Part shown: in pieces, positions 45,505-54,238 of the stretch
Position numbering within the stretch: the first letter of the stretch is position 1
Layout of the letters: every line of letters starts with the position of its first letter
Assembly: GCF_017744155.1 (NCBI RefSeq)
Contig: NZ_JAGHQT010000002.1
Coordinates: 1-64,000 of the forward strand
Origin: Endozoicomonas sp. G2_1
Lineage (GTDB): Bacteria > Pseudomonadota > Gammaproteobacteria > Enterobacterales > Alteromonadaceae
Direction: 5' to 3'
Length of the DNA: 64,000 nucleotides
Notes under the pieces: model-generated
Told to the model about the DNA's origin: nothing
The model's input: the letters and a program-made list of their open reading frames with translations, nothing else
Database searches by the model: none
Position numbers and translations under genes: made by a program

Positions 45505-47199
45505 TTACTTTAAAGCTTGTTTCAAAAATACAGGAAAACCTTGTTCAACTGTATTAGCCAATGATAGCAAAGTTGCGGTATCGGCGTAATCTGCCAATAC
45601 CAAACCATGCTCGCGCTGATACTGTTGTAATTGATTGACTAAACGCGGGTCAAATTCGCTAATTTGACGCGCGGGTCGCTGTTGCTGTTCACTCAATTTT
45701 TGCTCTAACCATTGAATAAGCGCAAGCTCACTGCCTTGATCGATTTGCTCAACAAATTCACCGGCATTGTTTTTTGGTGCTGGCCAAAACACTAAGGCAG
45801 CACCGCGCCAATAGCGATTAAACCAAGCGTAATCGAGTTGATAACCCACTTGACCAAAATTAACATCGGCCTGTTCTAAAGTGTGAATGTTTTGAGCTGC
45901 ACTAACTTGTTTGCTATTAGCTGACCTGCTGATACTGACCTGCCCTTGATAATTTCCATAAAACGCTCGCCCTTGTTGGTCATAAAGCTTAAGTACCGCG
46001 GGGTAGTTAAGCTGAGCCAAGCTGTTTAAATTGCCCTTGTGCCAATAACACGCTAAATCATAATATTGGGCTAGCTGGCATGGCTCAGTGATGGTTTCAT
46101 CTAACACTACGCGCCACGACTGAAACAGTTGTTCTACCGCTAGCCCCAAGTCTTGATGCTGATTGGCGATTATTTGCCAATTTTGTGGTTGCAGTGCGCT
46201 TTTATGTGCTTGCTGCTCGGACAATTGAGCGTTGCCATTTTCACTCAGACCCGCACTTGGCCGAGCACTTTGTTGATCGGCATACAACCAATAACCCAGA
46301 CCATAACCAAATGCACCAAGCACAGTTACTAAGCTCACGCCTCCGGCCACCAAGGCAAGCTTATGTTGCCACCAAGGTTTAGGTTGGTATTCAACTCCCA
46401 GTGCTTCTTGGCAAGCACCGAGCACTAACTTTTTATCAACTTGTGACTTATTCGCGCCATACGCCCCTAACAAAGCGCGATCACAAATTAAGTTAATCAG
46501 TCTTGGAATGCCTTTTGAGTGCTTATGAATAGTGCGAATTGCCGACGGAGTAAACAAGGCCTGTTGGCAGTTAACCACCGACAATCGGTGGCGAATATAG
46601 TGCTCAACTTCTTGTTTATTCAGTGGTAGTAAATGATAACGAGCGGTAATGCGCTGGGCTAATTGTCGCAAGTCACGACGCTGCAACAATTGCTGTAATT
46701 CCGGCTGACCGATTAAAATCACTTGCAGTAATTTCTTGGTATTGGTTTCGAGGTTAGTCAGTAACCTCAACTGTTCTAACACTTCCGCCTTGAGGTGTTG
46801 CGCTTCATCGATAATCAGTACGGTGTTAAGTTCAGCGGCATGGTTCTTCAGCAGCTTTTCTTGAATTTTATCAGTCAGTGTTTTTAAGGTCGCGCCAGTT
46901 TTGCGATAGCGAATTTTCAGTTCATCGCAAATAGTGGCCAACAATTCTTGTGCAGACAAGGTCGGGTTTAAAATAAATGCCGCTTGGGTATTTTCCGGTA
47001 ACTGCTCAAGTAGGCAACGGCTAACCGTGGTTTTGCCAGTACCGACTTCGCCAGTTAACAAAACAAAGCCGCCGGTTTCACCTAAGCCATAGGTTAAGTG
47101 GGCCAAGGCTTCACGATGGCGATCACTCATAAATAAAAACTGAGGATTGGGGGCAATAGAAAAAGGGCTGTCAGATAAGCCAAAATAATCCGTGTACAT
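45505..47199 (-). CDS. gspA: ExeA/GspA-like AAA ATPase
   Basis: The 564-residue protein starts MYTDYFGLSDSPFSIAPNP, typical of ExeA/MshM-type ATPases. Walker A is GEVGTGKTT (about 50) and Walker B VLIIDEAQHL (about 125). A membrane segment at about 280-305 (LALVAGGVSLVTVLGAFGYGLGYWLY) separates the cytoplasmic ATPase from a periplasmic part that ends in a region with a peptidoglycan-binding look (LVNQLQQYQREHGL). With GspB it forms the complex that lets the type II secretin pass the cell wall. Paralogues act in MSHA pilus assembly, but the adjoining gspB favours the secretion role. Confidence 0.88.
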   Translation of the reverse strand: MYTDYFGLSDSPFSIAPNPQFLFMSDRHREALAHLTYGLGETGGFVLLTGEVGTGKTTVSRCLLEQLPENTQAAFILNPTLSAQELLATICDELKIRYRKTGATLKTLTDKIQEKLLKNHAAELNTVLIIDEAQHLKAEVLEQLRLLTNLETNTKKLLQVILIGQPELQQLLQRRDLRQLAQRITARYHLLPLNKQEVEHYIRHRLSVVNCQQALFTPSAIRTIHKHSKGIPRLINLICDRALLGAYGANKSQVDKKLVLGACQEALGVEYQPKPWWQHKLALVAGGVSLVTVLGAFGYGLGYWLYADQQSARPSAGLSENGNAQLSEQQAHKSALQPQNWQIIANQHQDLGLAVEQLFQSWRVVLDETITEPCQLAQYYDLACYWHKGNLNSLAQLNYPAVLKLYDQQGRAFYGNYQGQVSISRSANSKQVSAAQNIHTLEQADVNFGQVGYQLDYAWFNRYWRGAALVFWPAPKNNAGEFVEQIDQGSELALIQWLEQKLSEQQQRPARQISEFDPRLVNQLQQYQREHGLVLADYADTATLLSLANTVEQGFPVFLKQALK

Positions 47200-47331
47200 A
47201 AGTGATTCTTATTGGGTGAAATTCGATAAGCGTTTGAAAAACTACCTTGTTATTTCATTGATGTCAAAGTGCTTAACAATTTTCCAACAAATCCATGTTA
47301 ATATAGCGACAAACTTCCAAACCCGTTAACC

Positions 47332-48597
47332 ATGACTCAGCCTACAGATTCACTTAATGTTTATTTAGTCGGTGGCGCCGTTCGCGACCAACTGCTCGAA
47401 CGTCCCGTTAAAGACCGCGACTATTTAGTTGTCGGTGCTAGCCAAGCGCAAATGTTATCACTGGGCTTCTTGCAAGTGGGTAAAGATTTCCCGGTATTTC
47501 TTCATCCACAAACCAAAGAAGAGTATGCCCTCGCCCGCACTGAACGCAAACAAGGACATGGTTATACAGGCTTTACTTGTTACGCCGAGCCGGATGTCAC
47601 TATCGAGCAAGATTTGTTGCGCAGAGACTTAACCATTAACGCGATGGCCTTATCAACATCGGGTGAATTAATTGACCCTTACCAAGGTCAGCAAGACCTG
47701 GAAAAACGGCTACTGCGCCATGTTTCACCAGCTTTTATCGAAGATCCGTTAAGGGTGCTGCGAGTTGCTCGATTCGCCGCCCGCTATCACAGTTATGGCT
47801 TTCGCGTTGCCGATGAAACCATGACCTTAATGAAACAGTTAGCGAGCTCAGGAGAACTTAGTGACCTCAGCGCCGAACGCGTTTTTTCAGAACTAGAGCG
47901 TAGCCTAACTGAAGCCCACCCAGAAGTATTCTTTGAAGTTTTGCGCGCCTGTGGCGCATTGAAAGTACTGTGGCCTGAGCTAGATGCACTTTGGGGCGTG
48001 CCTAATCCAGCCAAGTGGCACCCTGAAATTTGTTCGGGTGTCCACACTATGATGGTATTGCAACAATCGGTTAAGTTATCCAATAAAATAGAAGTACGTT
48101 TTGCTGCACTGTGTCATGACCTGGGCAAAGGTATTACGCCAACCGAACAATGGCCGAGCCATCGAGGCCATGAAAGTACTGGCCTGCCTCTGGTCGAAAA
48201 AAGCTGTAAACGCTTCAAAGTACCAAACCATTTTAAAACCTTGGCATTAAAAGTCTGTCAGTATCATTTGCATTGCCACAAGGCATTTGAACTTAGGCCT
48301 CAGACTATTTTAAAGGTATTTAATGCCCTTGATATTTGGCGAAAGCCTGAACTGCTAACAGACTTTGTTTTGTGTTGCACCGCCGATGCCCGTGGCCGAA
48401 CCCATTTTGAACAAGCTGAATATCGCCAAGCCAATTACTTGCTTGAATGTGGCACCAAAGCTCGTGCTGTTGTTGCCAAAAGCTTTGTTGAACAAGGTTT
48501 AAAAGGCGAAGAAATAAAACAAGCAATGGAGTCTGCTCGCTTAGCGGTGATCAGCCAAACTAAGGCAAAATGGCAGCAAACACTTGAGCAAGTGTAA
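47332..48597 (+). CDS. cca: CCA tRNA nucleotidyltransferase with HD domain
   Basis: This 421-residue class II enzyme adds or repairs the CCA end of tRNAs. The N-terminal nucleotidyltransferase head shows VYLVGGAVRDQLLERPVKDRDYLVVG (GGxVRD and the DxD metal residues), then RRDLTINAMAL and the nucleotide-selecting region EDPLRVLRVARFAARY. The C-terminal part carries an HD domain (CHDLGKG, about 262), as in the multifunctional E. coli form (412 residues), which adds phosphatase and phosphodiesterase activities. It is divergent from gspA and ends at a shared bidirectional terminator. Confidence 0.96.
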   Translation: MTQPTDSLNVYLVGGAVRDQLLERPVKDRDYLVVGASQAQMLSLGFLQVGKDFPVFLHPQTKEEYALARTERKQGHGYTGFTCYAEPDVTIEQDLLRRDLTINAMALSTSGELIDPYQGQQDLEKRLLRHVSPAFIEDPLRVLRVARFAARYHSYGFRVADETMTLMKQLASSGELSDLSAERVFSELERSLTEAHPEVFFEVLRACGALKVLWPELDALWGVPNPAKWHPEICSGVHTMMVLQQSVKLSNKIEVRFAALCHDLGKGITPTEQWPSHRGHESTGLPLVEKSCKRFKVPNHFKTLALKVCQYHLHCHKAFELRPQTILKVFNALDIWRKPELLTDFVLCCTADARGRTHFEQAEYRQANYLLECGTKARAVVAKSFVEQGLKGEEIKQAMESARLAVISQTKAKWQQTLEQV

Positions 48598-48640
48598 TCG
48601 TTAAATGTTGGCTTGAGCATTTATCAATCGCCCAAAGACA

Positions 48641-48669
48641 AAGAAGCCGAGCGATGCTCGGCTTCTTTT
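48641..48669. terminator. Bidirectional intrinsic terminator (cca / TonB receptor)
   Basis: A 12-bp perfect stem (AAGAAGCCGAGC at 48641-48652, complement at 48656-48667), loop GAT, T-rich on each strand. It serves the converging cca and receptor genes. Confidence 0.9.
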
Positions 48670-48691
48670 ATGGTTTAGTAATTAACAACTA

Positions 48692-51238
48692 TTAGAAGCT
48701 GTAAATACCTCTAACATAGTAGAAACCACCATTGATACCAATTGGCGACGTCGTTGGGAAACGCGAGCCAGCAACTTCAGTATCATATGCTTCGGCAATA
48801 TCTGGATCGTTGTCAAACAAGTTTTGTGCACCTACTACCAAGTTAAAGTTATCAGTAAACTGGTAAGCAACTTCGGCATCAAAGACAAACTCAGAGCCAA
48901 CATCCAACGGTAAACCAGAGTCTAAGTGATCTTCAAAGATAGCACCGGCATAGCGCAAGCGCGTTAAGAAGCGCCAGTCACCATTTAAGTGATTCGCAGT
49001 TAAACTATAACGAACAGCTGGTAAGTTATCTTCTAACATGCGAACACGGAACTCTGAGATGTTGTCAGAGAAACTATCAACTTCTGTTTGCGTCCAGTTG
49101 TAAGCAAAGGCAAACTTAGTTTCACCGCCGAACATTTCCATGTCGTAGTTAGCTACGATATCAACACCTTGAGTAGTGGTGTCAAAATCGTTAGTAAAGA
49201 AGCTAACTTCTTGGAAGCTCGAAGCATCACTAACACCATTTGCCAATAATGTTTGAATATCTTGAGGTGTTAAAACCTGACCAGATGCAGTCGCGATACG
49301 ATCAGTTAGTTCGATATTGAAGTAGTCAACAGTAAAGAATAAACCATTGTCTAAACGACCGACAAAACCTAAGCTGTAACTTTCAGATTCTTCCGGTGTT
49401 AGAGCTGTAGCACCTTTTTGCTGAGCAATAGGATCAGTCGGTGGTAAAGTTGCACGGTCAATCAAGCGACCATCTGTACCAAAGGCAGTGGTCACGTTAC
49501 GAACGTTGTTTTGACCAATAGTAGGAGCTTTAAAACCGGTTGCTACCGCACCACGGAGTGCGAAGTCTTCAGCAAATTCCCAGCGGAATGAAACCTTACC
49601 TTTAGTAGTATTACCAAAGTCTGAGAAATCTTCATAACGGATAGCACCAGTTAGCAAGAAGTCTTCAGTTAAATAAGCTTCAACATCAATGTAGGCCGCG
49701 TAAGAGTTACGGCTGTTTTTGCCTGCACTACGTGCTGATAAACCAGGGAAACCGTTAGAGCCAATACCAAAACCTTGAGAAGCTAGTGGGCCAATCTCAA
49801 ACGATGCGGGATCACCAGCAACGGCTTCATATGACTCATTGCGATATTCTAAACCACCGGCAACATTAATTGGCTCATCTAAGCCAACTTCAACTTGTTT
49901 CGACAAGTCGATATTTAACATATCTTCTTGTTGAATATACTTACCCGGGCTAAAGCTGCGCGGCGTGTTTGGACCAAGTGACGGGTTAATGGTGTTACTG
50001 ATAGCAAAATCAACTTCGTTACGACCGTGCGACAAGCTGAAGTCATAAAATACTTCATTGCTAAACTCACCTTTGGTACCAAAGACAAGTGAAGTATCTA
50101 ATACTTCACCACCAAAGCGCGGAGTGAAACCGCCTGGCAAAATTTCGTTAAAAGCAAAACAGTTAGGGTTGTTTTGTACTTCGTTAATATAACGAGGGTT
50201 AGTTAATACATTGGCACCAACCTGAATATCTGTTGGGCAGTTACCGCTCATATCTGGCGTTAGATCACCTACTAATAATAATTGGTTACCATTAGCATCA
50301 GTACCACCATCATTAACACCACCGCGGTTATGTGGATTACGGAAATAGAAACCACCTTCAACTTCACGCTTAGCAACATTACCAAATAAGTAAGCTTCAG
50401 CGCCGTTACCTAAATCTAGGCCAGCGTTGACAAAAATTTTGAAGTCACTCTTAATTTCTGGTGACCCCCAAACTTGGGCAGGATCTGCTACGTTAGTATT
50501 GCCCGCAGCAATTAATGCAGCAGCATCGTCACGCTGAACACTACGACTTGTTGGATCTGACTGTTTCCATTCAAACGAGGTATTAATAAAACCATTTTCA
50601 GTTAGTGGTAAACCGAGATTACCAGCGATCACTACACTGTCGCCATCACCTTCGTAAAACTCACCGTATCGAGCTTCGATAAAACCGCCTTCAGAGTCAT
50701 TCTTTAACGTGAAGTTCATAACACCAGCAATCGCATCTGAACCATACTGAGCAGCAGCACCGTCACGCAGAACATCAACCTGCTTAATCGCTGAGGCTGG
50801 AATGACAGAAATGTCAGGGCCTTGAGCACCGTCAGATAAACCACCACCTAAGAACGTAATAACCGCACTGCGGTGACGGCGCTTACCATTAACTAACACT
50901 AAGGTGTGGTCTGATGCCAGACCACGTAAGTTAGCTGGGCGGACTAGTGTTGAAGCATCGTTAATTGGTTGGTCGTTTACGTTAAACGACGGTACCACGT
51001 TTTGTAAAATTGATACCATGTCCGAAGGACCTTGGTTAGCAATTTCAGCACCGTCAATAATATCAACAGGCACTGCAGAATCTGCAACAGAGCGCGGTGC
51101 AGCACGGGTACCAACAATTGAGATTTTTTCTACTTCTTGTTCGTCGGCAGCAGGTTGTTGCTGTGCATAGGTAGTGGTTGTACCCAAGGCAGCAGCAACG
51201 GCAAACGCTAGCGTACCAGCGCGAAATTTAATAGACAT
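48692..51238 (-). CDS. TonB-dependent outer-membrane receptor, substrate unknown
   Basis: The protein has about 848 residues from the ATG at 51238, preceded by AGGAAAA. This start gives the signal peptide MSIKFRAGTLAFAVAAALGTTTTYAQQQ; the frame is open 34 codons further up without sense. Features are a TonB-box-like EVEKISIVGTRA, a plug domain (DSAVPVDIIDGAEIANQGPSDMVSILQNVVPSFNV... VLRDGAAAQYGSDAIAGVMNF) and a barrel ending in YYVRGIYSF. The plug resembles receptors of Alteromonadales and sphingomonads for unknown ligands rather than classical siderophore receptors. It stands alone, with a 480-base upstream region. The ligand cannot be inferred from neighbours. Confidence 0.9.
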   Translation of the reverse strand: MSIKFRAGTLAFAVAAALGTTTTYAQQQPAADEQEVEKISIVGTRAAPRSVADSAVPVDIIDGAEIANQGPSDMVSILQNVVPSFNVNDQPINDASTLVRPANLRGLASDHTLVLVNGKRRHRSAVITFLGGGLSDGAQGPDISVIPASAIKQVDVLRDGAAAQYGSDAIAGVMNFTLKNDSEGGFIEARYGEFYEGDGDSVVIAGNLGLPLTENGFINTSFEWKQSDPTSRSVQRDDAAALIAAGNTNVADPAQVWGSPEIKSDFKIFVNAGLDLGNGAEAYLFGNVAKREVEGGFYFRNPHNRGGVNDGGTDANGNQLLLVGDLTPDMSGNCPTDIQVGANVLTNPRYINEVQNNPNCFAFNEILPGGFTPRFGGEVLDTSLVFGTKGEFSNEVFYDFSLSHGRNEVDFAISNTINPSLGPNTPRSFSPGKYIQQEDMLNIDLSKQVEVGLDEPINVAGGLEYRNESYEAVAGDPASFEIGPLASQGFGIGSNGFPGLSARSAGKNSRNSYAAYIDVEAYLTEDFLLTGAIRYEDFSDFGNTTKGKVSFRWEFAEDFALRGAVATGFKAPTIGQNNVRNVTTAFGTDGRLIDRATLPPTDPIAQQKGATALTPEESESYSLGFVGRLDNGLFFTVDYFNIELTDRIATASGQVLTPQDIQTLLANGVSDASSFQEVSFFTNDFDTTTQGVDIVANYDMEMFGGETKFAFAYNWTQTEVDSFSDNISEFRVRMLEDNLPAVRYSLTANHLNGDWRFLTRLRYAGAIFEDHLDSGLPLDVGSEFVFDAEVAYQFTDNFNLVVGAQNLFDNDPDIAEAYDTEVAGSRFPTTSPIGINGGFYYVRGIYSF

Positions 51239-51718
51239 GTTATTTTCCTTCCCAGTATTTATTACTTCGGAGTTATTTATTATTTTTTGTTTTATTATTT
51301 TATTTATCGGTCTTTTTGAGTGATTACTCAAATAAGCCAATAATTTAGTTATAAAACAGCAAAACTCTCATTACAAGTTTATTTCTGAATATAATTCGGC
51401 AATTATCCGTTCTTTTTTTGAACAGGCGTGCTTACACTACGAAGTTCTTCTTTTTAAATTGCGGACAAAAAAGCAGCTAAAGCCCTTATTTATTCTGTAT
51501 TCATTGTTTTTACAATTAATTTTCAGCTGCGAAACAATTCGTATAAAACTCAACAAATGCTGCATAATTATCAAACAAAAAAAGTGTAAATGTTTTTTTA
51601 TTCTATGACATAACCGTTTACAAATTAACAAATCATAAATGGCATGGTGAAGATTAAGACAGCATCAACGGCTTGATATACACTATGGCAATCGTTCCTT
51701 ATCGGAAGCAAATAGGTT
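51239..51718. other. Long AT-rich intergenic region with one candidate operator
   Basis: This region lies between the divergent TonB receptor and DMT transporter genes. The only structure I can support is the 16-bp inverted repeat TTGAGTGATTACTCAA at 51316-51331 (6-bp arms), 78 bases before the receptor start. No second copy was seen elsewhere. Short frames here have no coding signature. Confidence 0.4.
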
Positions 51719-52588
51719 TTGACAAATTCATTGCACTCCACTAGTTCTCGTTGGCTGCTAACTGCGTTAGCGCTAGTGGCTTTTGCCGGAAATTCAGTAC
51801 TCTGTCGCATGGCATTATCGACACCAGATATTGACCCATTCAGCTTCACCGCGATTAGGCTGATCTCTGGCGCAGTCTTGCTGTGGCTGTTATGTCAATT
51901 TCAATCACCAAAATCAGCACCAATACTATCCGCTAATAAATTATCATCTTGGTACCCAGCAATAGCGCTATTTATATATGCACTGGGCTTTTCTTACGCG
52001 TACATATCGCTGACTGCAGCAACTGGCGCATTAATTCTGTTTTTTTCGGTGCAAATTACTCTCATTGCCATGGCCTTATTCAAAGGCCAATCTCTCGTTA
52101 TTAAACAAGTGGTTGGCTTATTGCTGGCGCTAGCGGGCATCACGTATCTATTACTGCCAGGCGCGCAACAACCTCCCATAGTCGCTAGCTTATTGATGGC
52201 ACTGTCAGGTATCGCTTGGGGCGTATACACTTTTCTTGGCGCAAATAGCACAAAACCACTGCTAGTAACTCGCAATAACTTTGTTCTCTCAATTCCTATA
52301 GTGTTATTAGCATTAGTTCTATTACTGCCATCTTGGCAGCTGTCGACTTCAGGTATTATTTACGCGATTTTATCGGGTTCAGTCACTTCAGGAATTGGCT
52401 ATGCACTTTGGTATGCGGTCCTGCCCAACTATTCGGCGGTACAATCGGGAGTATTGCAATTAACAGTGCCGATTATCACGGCCTTAGCAGGTGTCGTGCT
52501 AATCGGTGAAGCCATTACAAACCAATTAGTTATTGCCTCAATGCTAACGCTTGCAGGTCTCTTTATTGTTATGACCAACAAGAAATAA
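51719..52588 (+). CDS. DMT/EamA-family transporter
   Basis: This 289-residue protein has ten predicted membrane segments and the two EamA repeats (about 10-140 and 150-285). The N-terminal LVAFAGNSVLCRMAL and FTAIRLISGAVLLWLL are typical of EamA exporters such as YdcZ/RhaT-like carriers of amino acids or metabolites. The start is TTG at 51719, with GGAAG about 14 bases upstream; no ATG fits the first membrane segment. The diguanylate cyclase gene follows after five bases, so the two are co-transcribed. Substrate unknown. Confidence 0.87.
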   Translation: MTNSLHSTSSRWLLTALALVAFAGNSVLCRMALSTPDIDPFSFTAIRLISGAVLLWLLCQFQSPKSAPILSANKLSSWYPAIALFIYALGFSYAYISLTAATGALILFFSVQITLIAMALFKGQSLVIKQVVGLLLALAGITYLLLPGAQQPPIVASLLMALSGIAWGVYTFLGANSTKPLLVTRNNFVLSIPIVLLALVLLLPSWQLSTSGIIYAILSGSVTSGIGYALWYAVLPNYSAVQSGVLQLTVPIITALAGVVLIGEAITNQLVIASMLTLAGLFIVMTNKK

Positions 52589-52593
52589 CCACG

Positions 52594-53325
52594 ATGAGTC
52601 AATATCTTCTTAAAATTGGCCGACTGAGATTAACGCTATTAATCACGCTAATTTCAATCGTGTGCTCTGTCGCCATTACCTTGACTATTTTAACGATTGG
52701 CTTAGGCAAAATTAGTCCGATTGGCTTGATAATTTCGATTGTTGCTCCATTAGTCATTGCACCATTGATGTCTTGGCATGTAATCGGCTTAATGTTGAAA
52801 GTTGCCCGTTTAGAACACGATATGCGCCAGCTTGCGACCTACGACCAACTGACTCAGTTGCTCTCTCGCACTGTTTTTATCAAAAGAGCGAGTACCTTGC
52901 TTAATCGTTACCAAAAGCAGCAAAGAGCTATAACCTTTGCTTACCTAGATATTGATAACTTTAAATTAATTAACGACAACTACGGCCATAGTGCTGGGGA
53001 CCAAGTAATCGCTTCACTCGGTAAGCTGATAATAACTAAAACAACAGGCAATGACTTATCTGGGCGTCTTGGTGGTGAAGAATTTATCATCTGTATACCC
53101 GACCTCGACTTAGCAGATGCCACTGCGGTGATCGAGGAACTACTTACAGCAATTAGACAAAGCTCAGTGCAGTGTAATAACCTTGAGCTCAGTTATACTG
53201 TCAGTGTCGGTGTTACTCACACAAATTCAACAAGTACTCAGTCATTAGAAGAACTTATCAAGCGTGCCGATCAAGCGCTCTATCAAGCCAAACGCACAGG
53301 TAAAGACAAACTCGTTATTGTGTAA
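52594..53325 (+). CDS. Membrane-bound diguanylate cyclase (GGDEF)
   Basis: The 243-residue protein has two N-terminal membrane segments (about 12-38 and 45-68) and then a complete GGDEF domain (about 80-243). The active-site motif reads GGEEF (RLGGEEFIICIP), so cyclase activity is expected. The product-inhibition I-site, RxxD five residues before the motif, is TGND here, so allosteric inhibition by cyclic di-GMP is probably lost. The short membrane part has no sensor domain. It follows the DMT transporter by five bases. The window also encodes an HD-GYP phosphodiesterase at 43271, but 8 kb away. Confidence 0.92.
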   Translation: MSQYLLKIGRLRLTLLITLISIVCSVAITLTILTIGLGKISPIGLIISIVAPLVIAPLMSWHVIGLMLKVARLEHDMRQLATYDQLTQLLSRTVFIKRASTLLNRYQKQQRAITFAYLDIDNFKLINDNYGHSAGDQVIASLGKLIITKTTGNDLSGRLGGEEFIICIPDLDLADATAVIEELLTAIRQSSVQCNNLELSYTVSVGVTHTNSTSTQSLEELIKRADQALYQAKRTGKDKLVIV

Positions 53326-53357
53326 CAACTAAAACCAACAAATAGAAAAGGTAAAAA

Positions 53358-53807
53358 ATGAAAATTTGGGTCGATGCTGACGCTTGTCCAGTAGCCATCA
53401 AAGAAATTATTTTTCGTGCCGCTGATAGAACCGCGACCGAGACGACTTTAGTCGCCAACCATTATTTAAAAGTACCGCCATCAAAAGTCATTCGTAGCAT
53501 AGTGGTCAGTTCTGGCTTTGATGTTGCTGATGATCACATTGCCAGTTCAGTCAATAAAGGCGATTTAGTGGTAACTAATGATATCCCGCTAGCTGACGAA
53601 GTTATTACCTTGGGCTGCCATGTGATTAATACTCGCGGCGAAAAGCTCAGTAAAGAAAATATCAAGTCACGCCTTAATATTCGCGATTTTATGGATACTA
53701 TGCGCGCCAGCGGTGTTCAAACAGGAGGGCCTGCGCCATTAAGCCAACGAGAGCGCCAAGCCTTTGCCAATCAACTAGACCGATTGCTAGCACAAGCGCG
53801 CGTTTAA
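53358..53807 (+). CDS. UPF0178 (YaiI/YqxD-like) protein
   Basis: This 149-residue soluble protein starts [22 protein letters not shown] and has [24 protein letters not shown] and the C-terminal [21 protein letters not shown], hallmarks of the DUF188/UPF0178 family, with a PIN-nuclease-like arrangement of Asp residues. No function is proven. AAGG precedes the ATG. It lies 32 bases after the diguanylate cyclase gene and may be the last gene of that unit. Confidence 0.93.
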   Translation: MKIWVDADACPVAIKEIIFRAADRTATETTLVANHYLKVPPSKVIRSIVVSSGFDVADDHIASSVNKGDLVVTNDIPLADEVITLGCHVINTRGEKLSKENIKSRLNIRDFMDTMRASGVQTGGPAPLSQRERQAFANQLDRLLAQARV

Positions 53808-53980
53808 AGAAGCGCTTTGCGTTACGTGATAAAAAATACATTTGCGCTTGACAGTTATTGGGCTAATTTGTTCATTCTCTTCCCCAAATTAGTGCATAAG
53901 TCGTAATTTTTAACTTGTTATCAAGTCTATAAAAAAGCTAAAGCATTAATTTTTATCATAAATATTTATCGCTAAGACGA

Positions 53981-53996
53981 TGGCATTTTAATTGCT
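53981..53996 (+). promoter_or_regulatory. Sigma-54 (-24/-12) promoter of nirBD
   Basis: TGGCATTTTAATTGCT matches the sigma-54 consensus with GG and GC at the correct distance (12 bases from first G to first G). Transcription would start near 54007, giving a leader of about 230 bases. This implies an NtrC-type activator. Confidence 0.75.
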
Positions 53997-54138
53997 GCGT
54001 ATCAGAAAAATTAATTCACAATAAACATTCTAGCTTGCCAGTTATTCAAGCGTTTAGTACCAAACAACCTTTAGTACTCAATAACAAGTAACGATGAAAT
54101 AACTGAAACCACACCAACGAGGGTGATCGTCCAGATTT

Positions 54139-54192
54139 GTGATTTCAACGGTGAAATCACGGTAGACATTTAACCTGTGTTATCGACACAGG
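54139..54192 (+). promoter_or_regulatory. Structured leader of nirBD, ANTAR-like hexaloop hairpin plus second hairpin
   Basis: Hairpin one: an 8-bp perfect stem (GTGATTTC, 54139-54146, with 54153-54160) closing the six-base loop AACGGT, which has A at 1 and G at 4 like targets of NasT/ANTAR antiterminators. Hairpin two: a 7-bp stem (CCTGTGT, 54174-54180, with 54186-54192), loop TATCG. No T-run follows, so transcription termination is not obvious; the element may act on translation or with a factor. Confidence 0.5.
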
Positions 54193-54238
54193 CCTAAGTG
54201 ACAAGCTCAAGGTCAAGTAAGACACTGGAGAGGCTATC

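Noticed and set aside
53808-53980. Terminator directly after the UPF0178 gene
   Set aside because: AAGAAGCGCTTTGCG near the stop can form only a short stem without a T-run; not enough to call.
54105-54132. Second ANTAR-like hairpin before the AACGGT hairpin in the nirBD leader
   Set aside because: The best candidate has a 4-bp stem (ACGA/TCGT) and a loop starting with G, so it breaks the A1 rule and is too weak.
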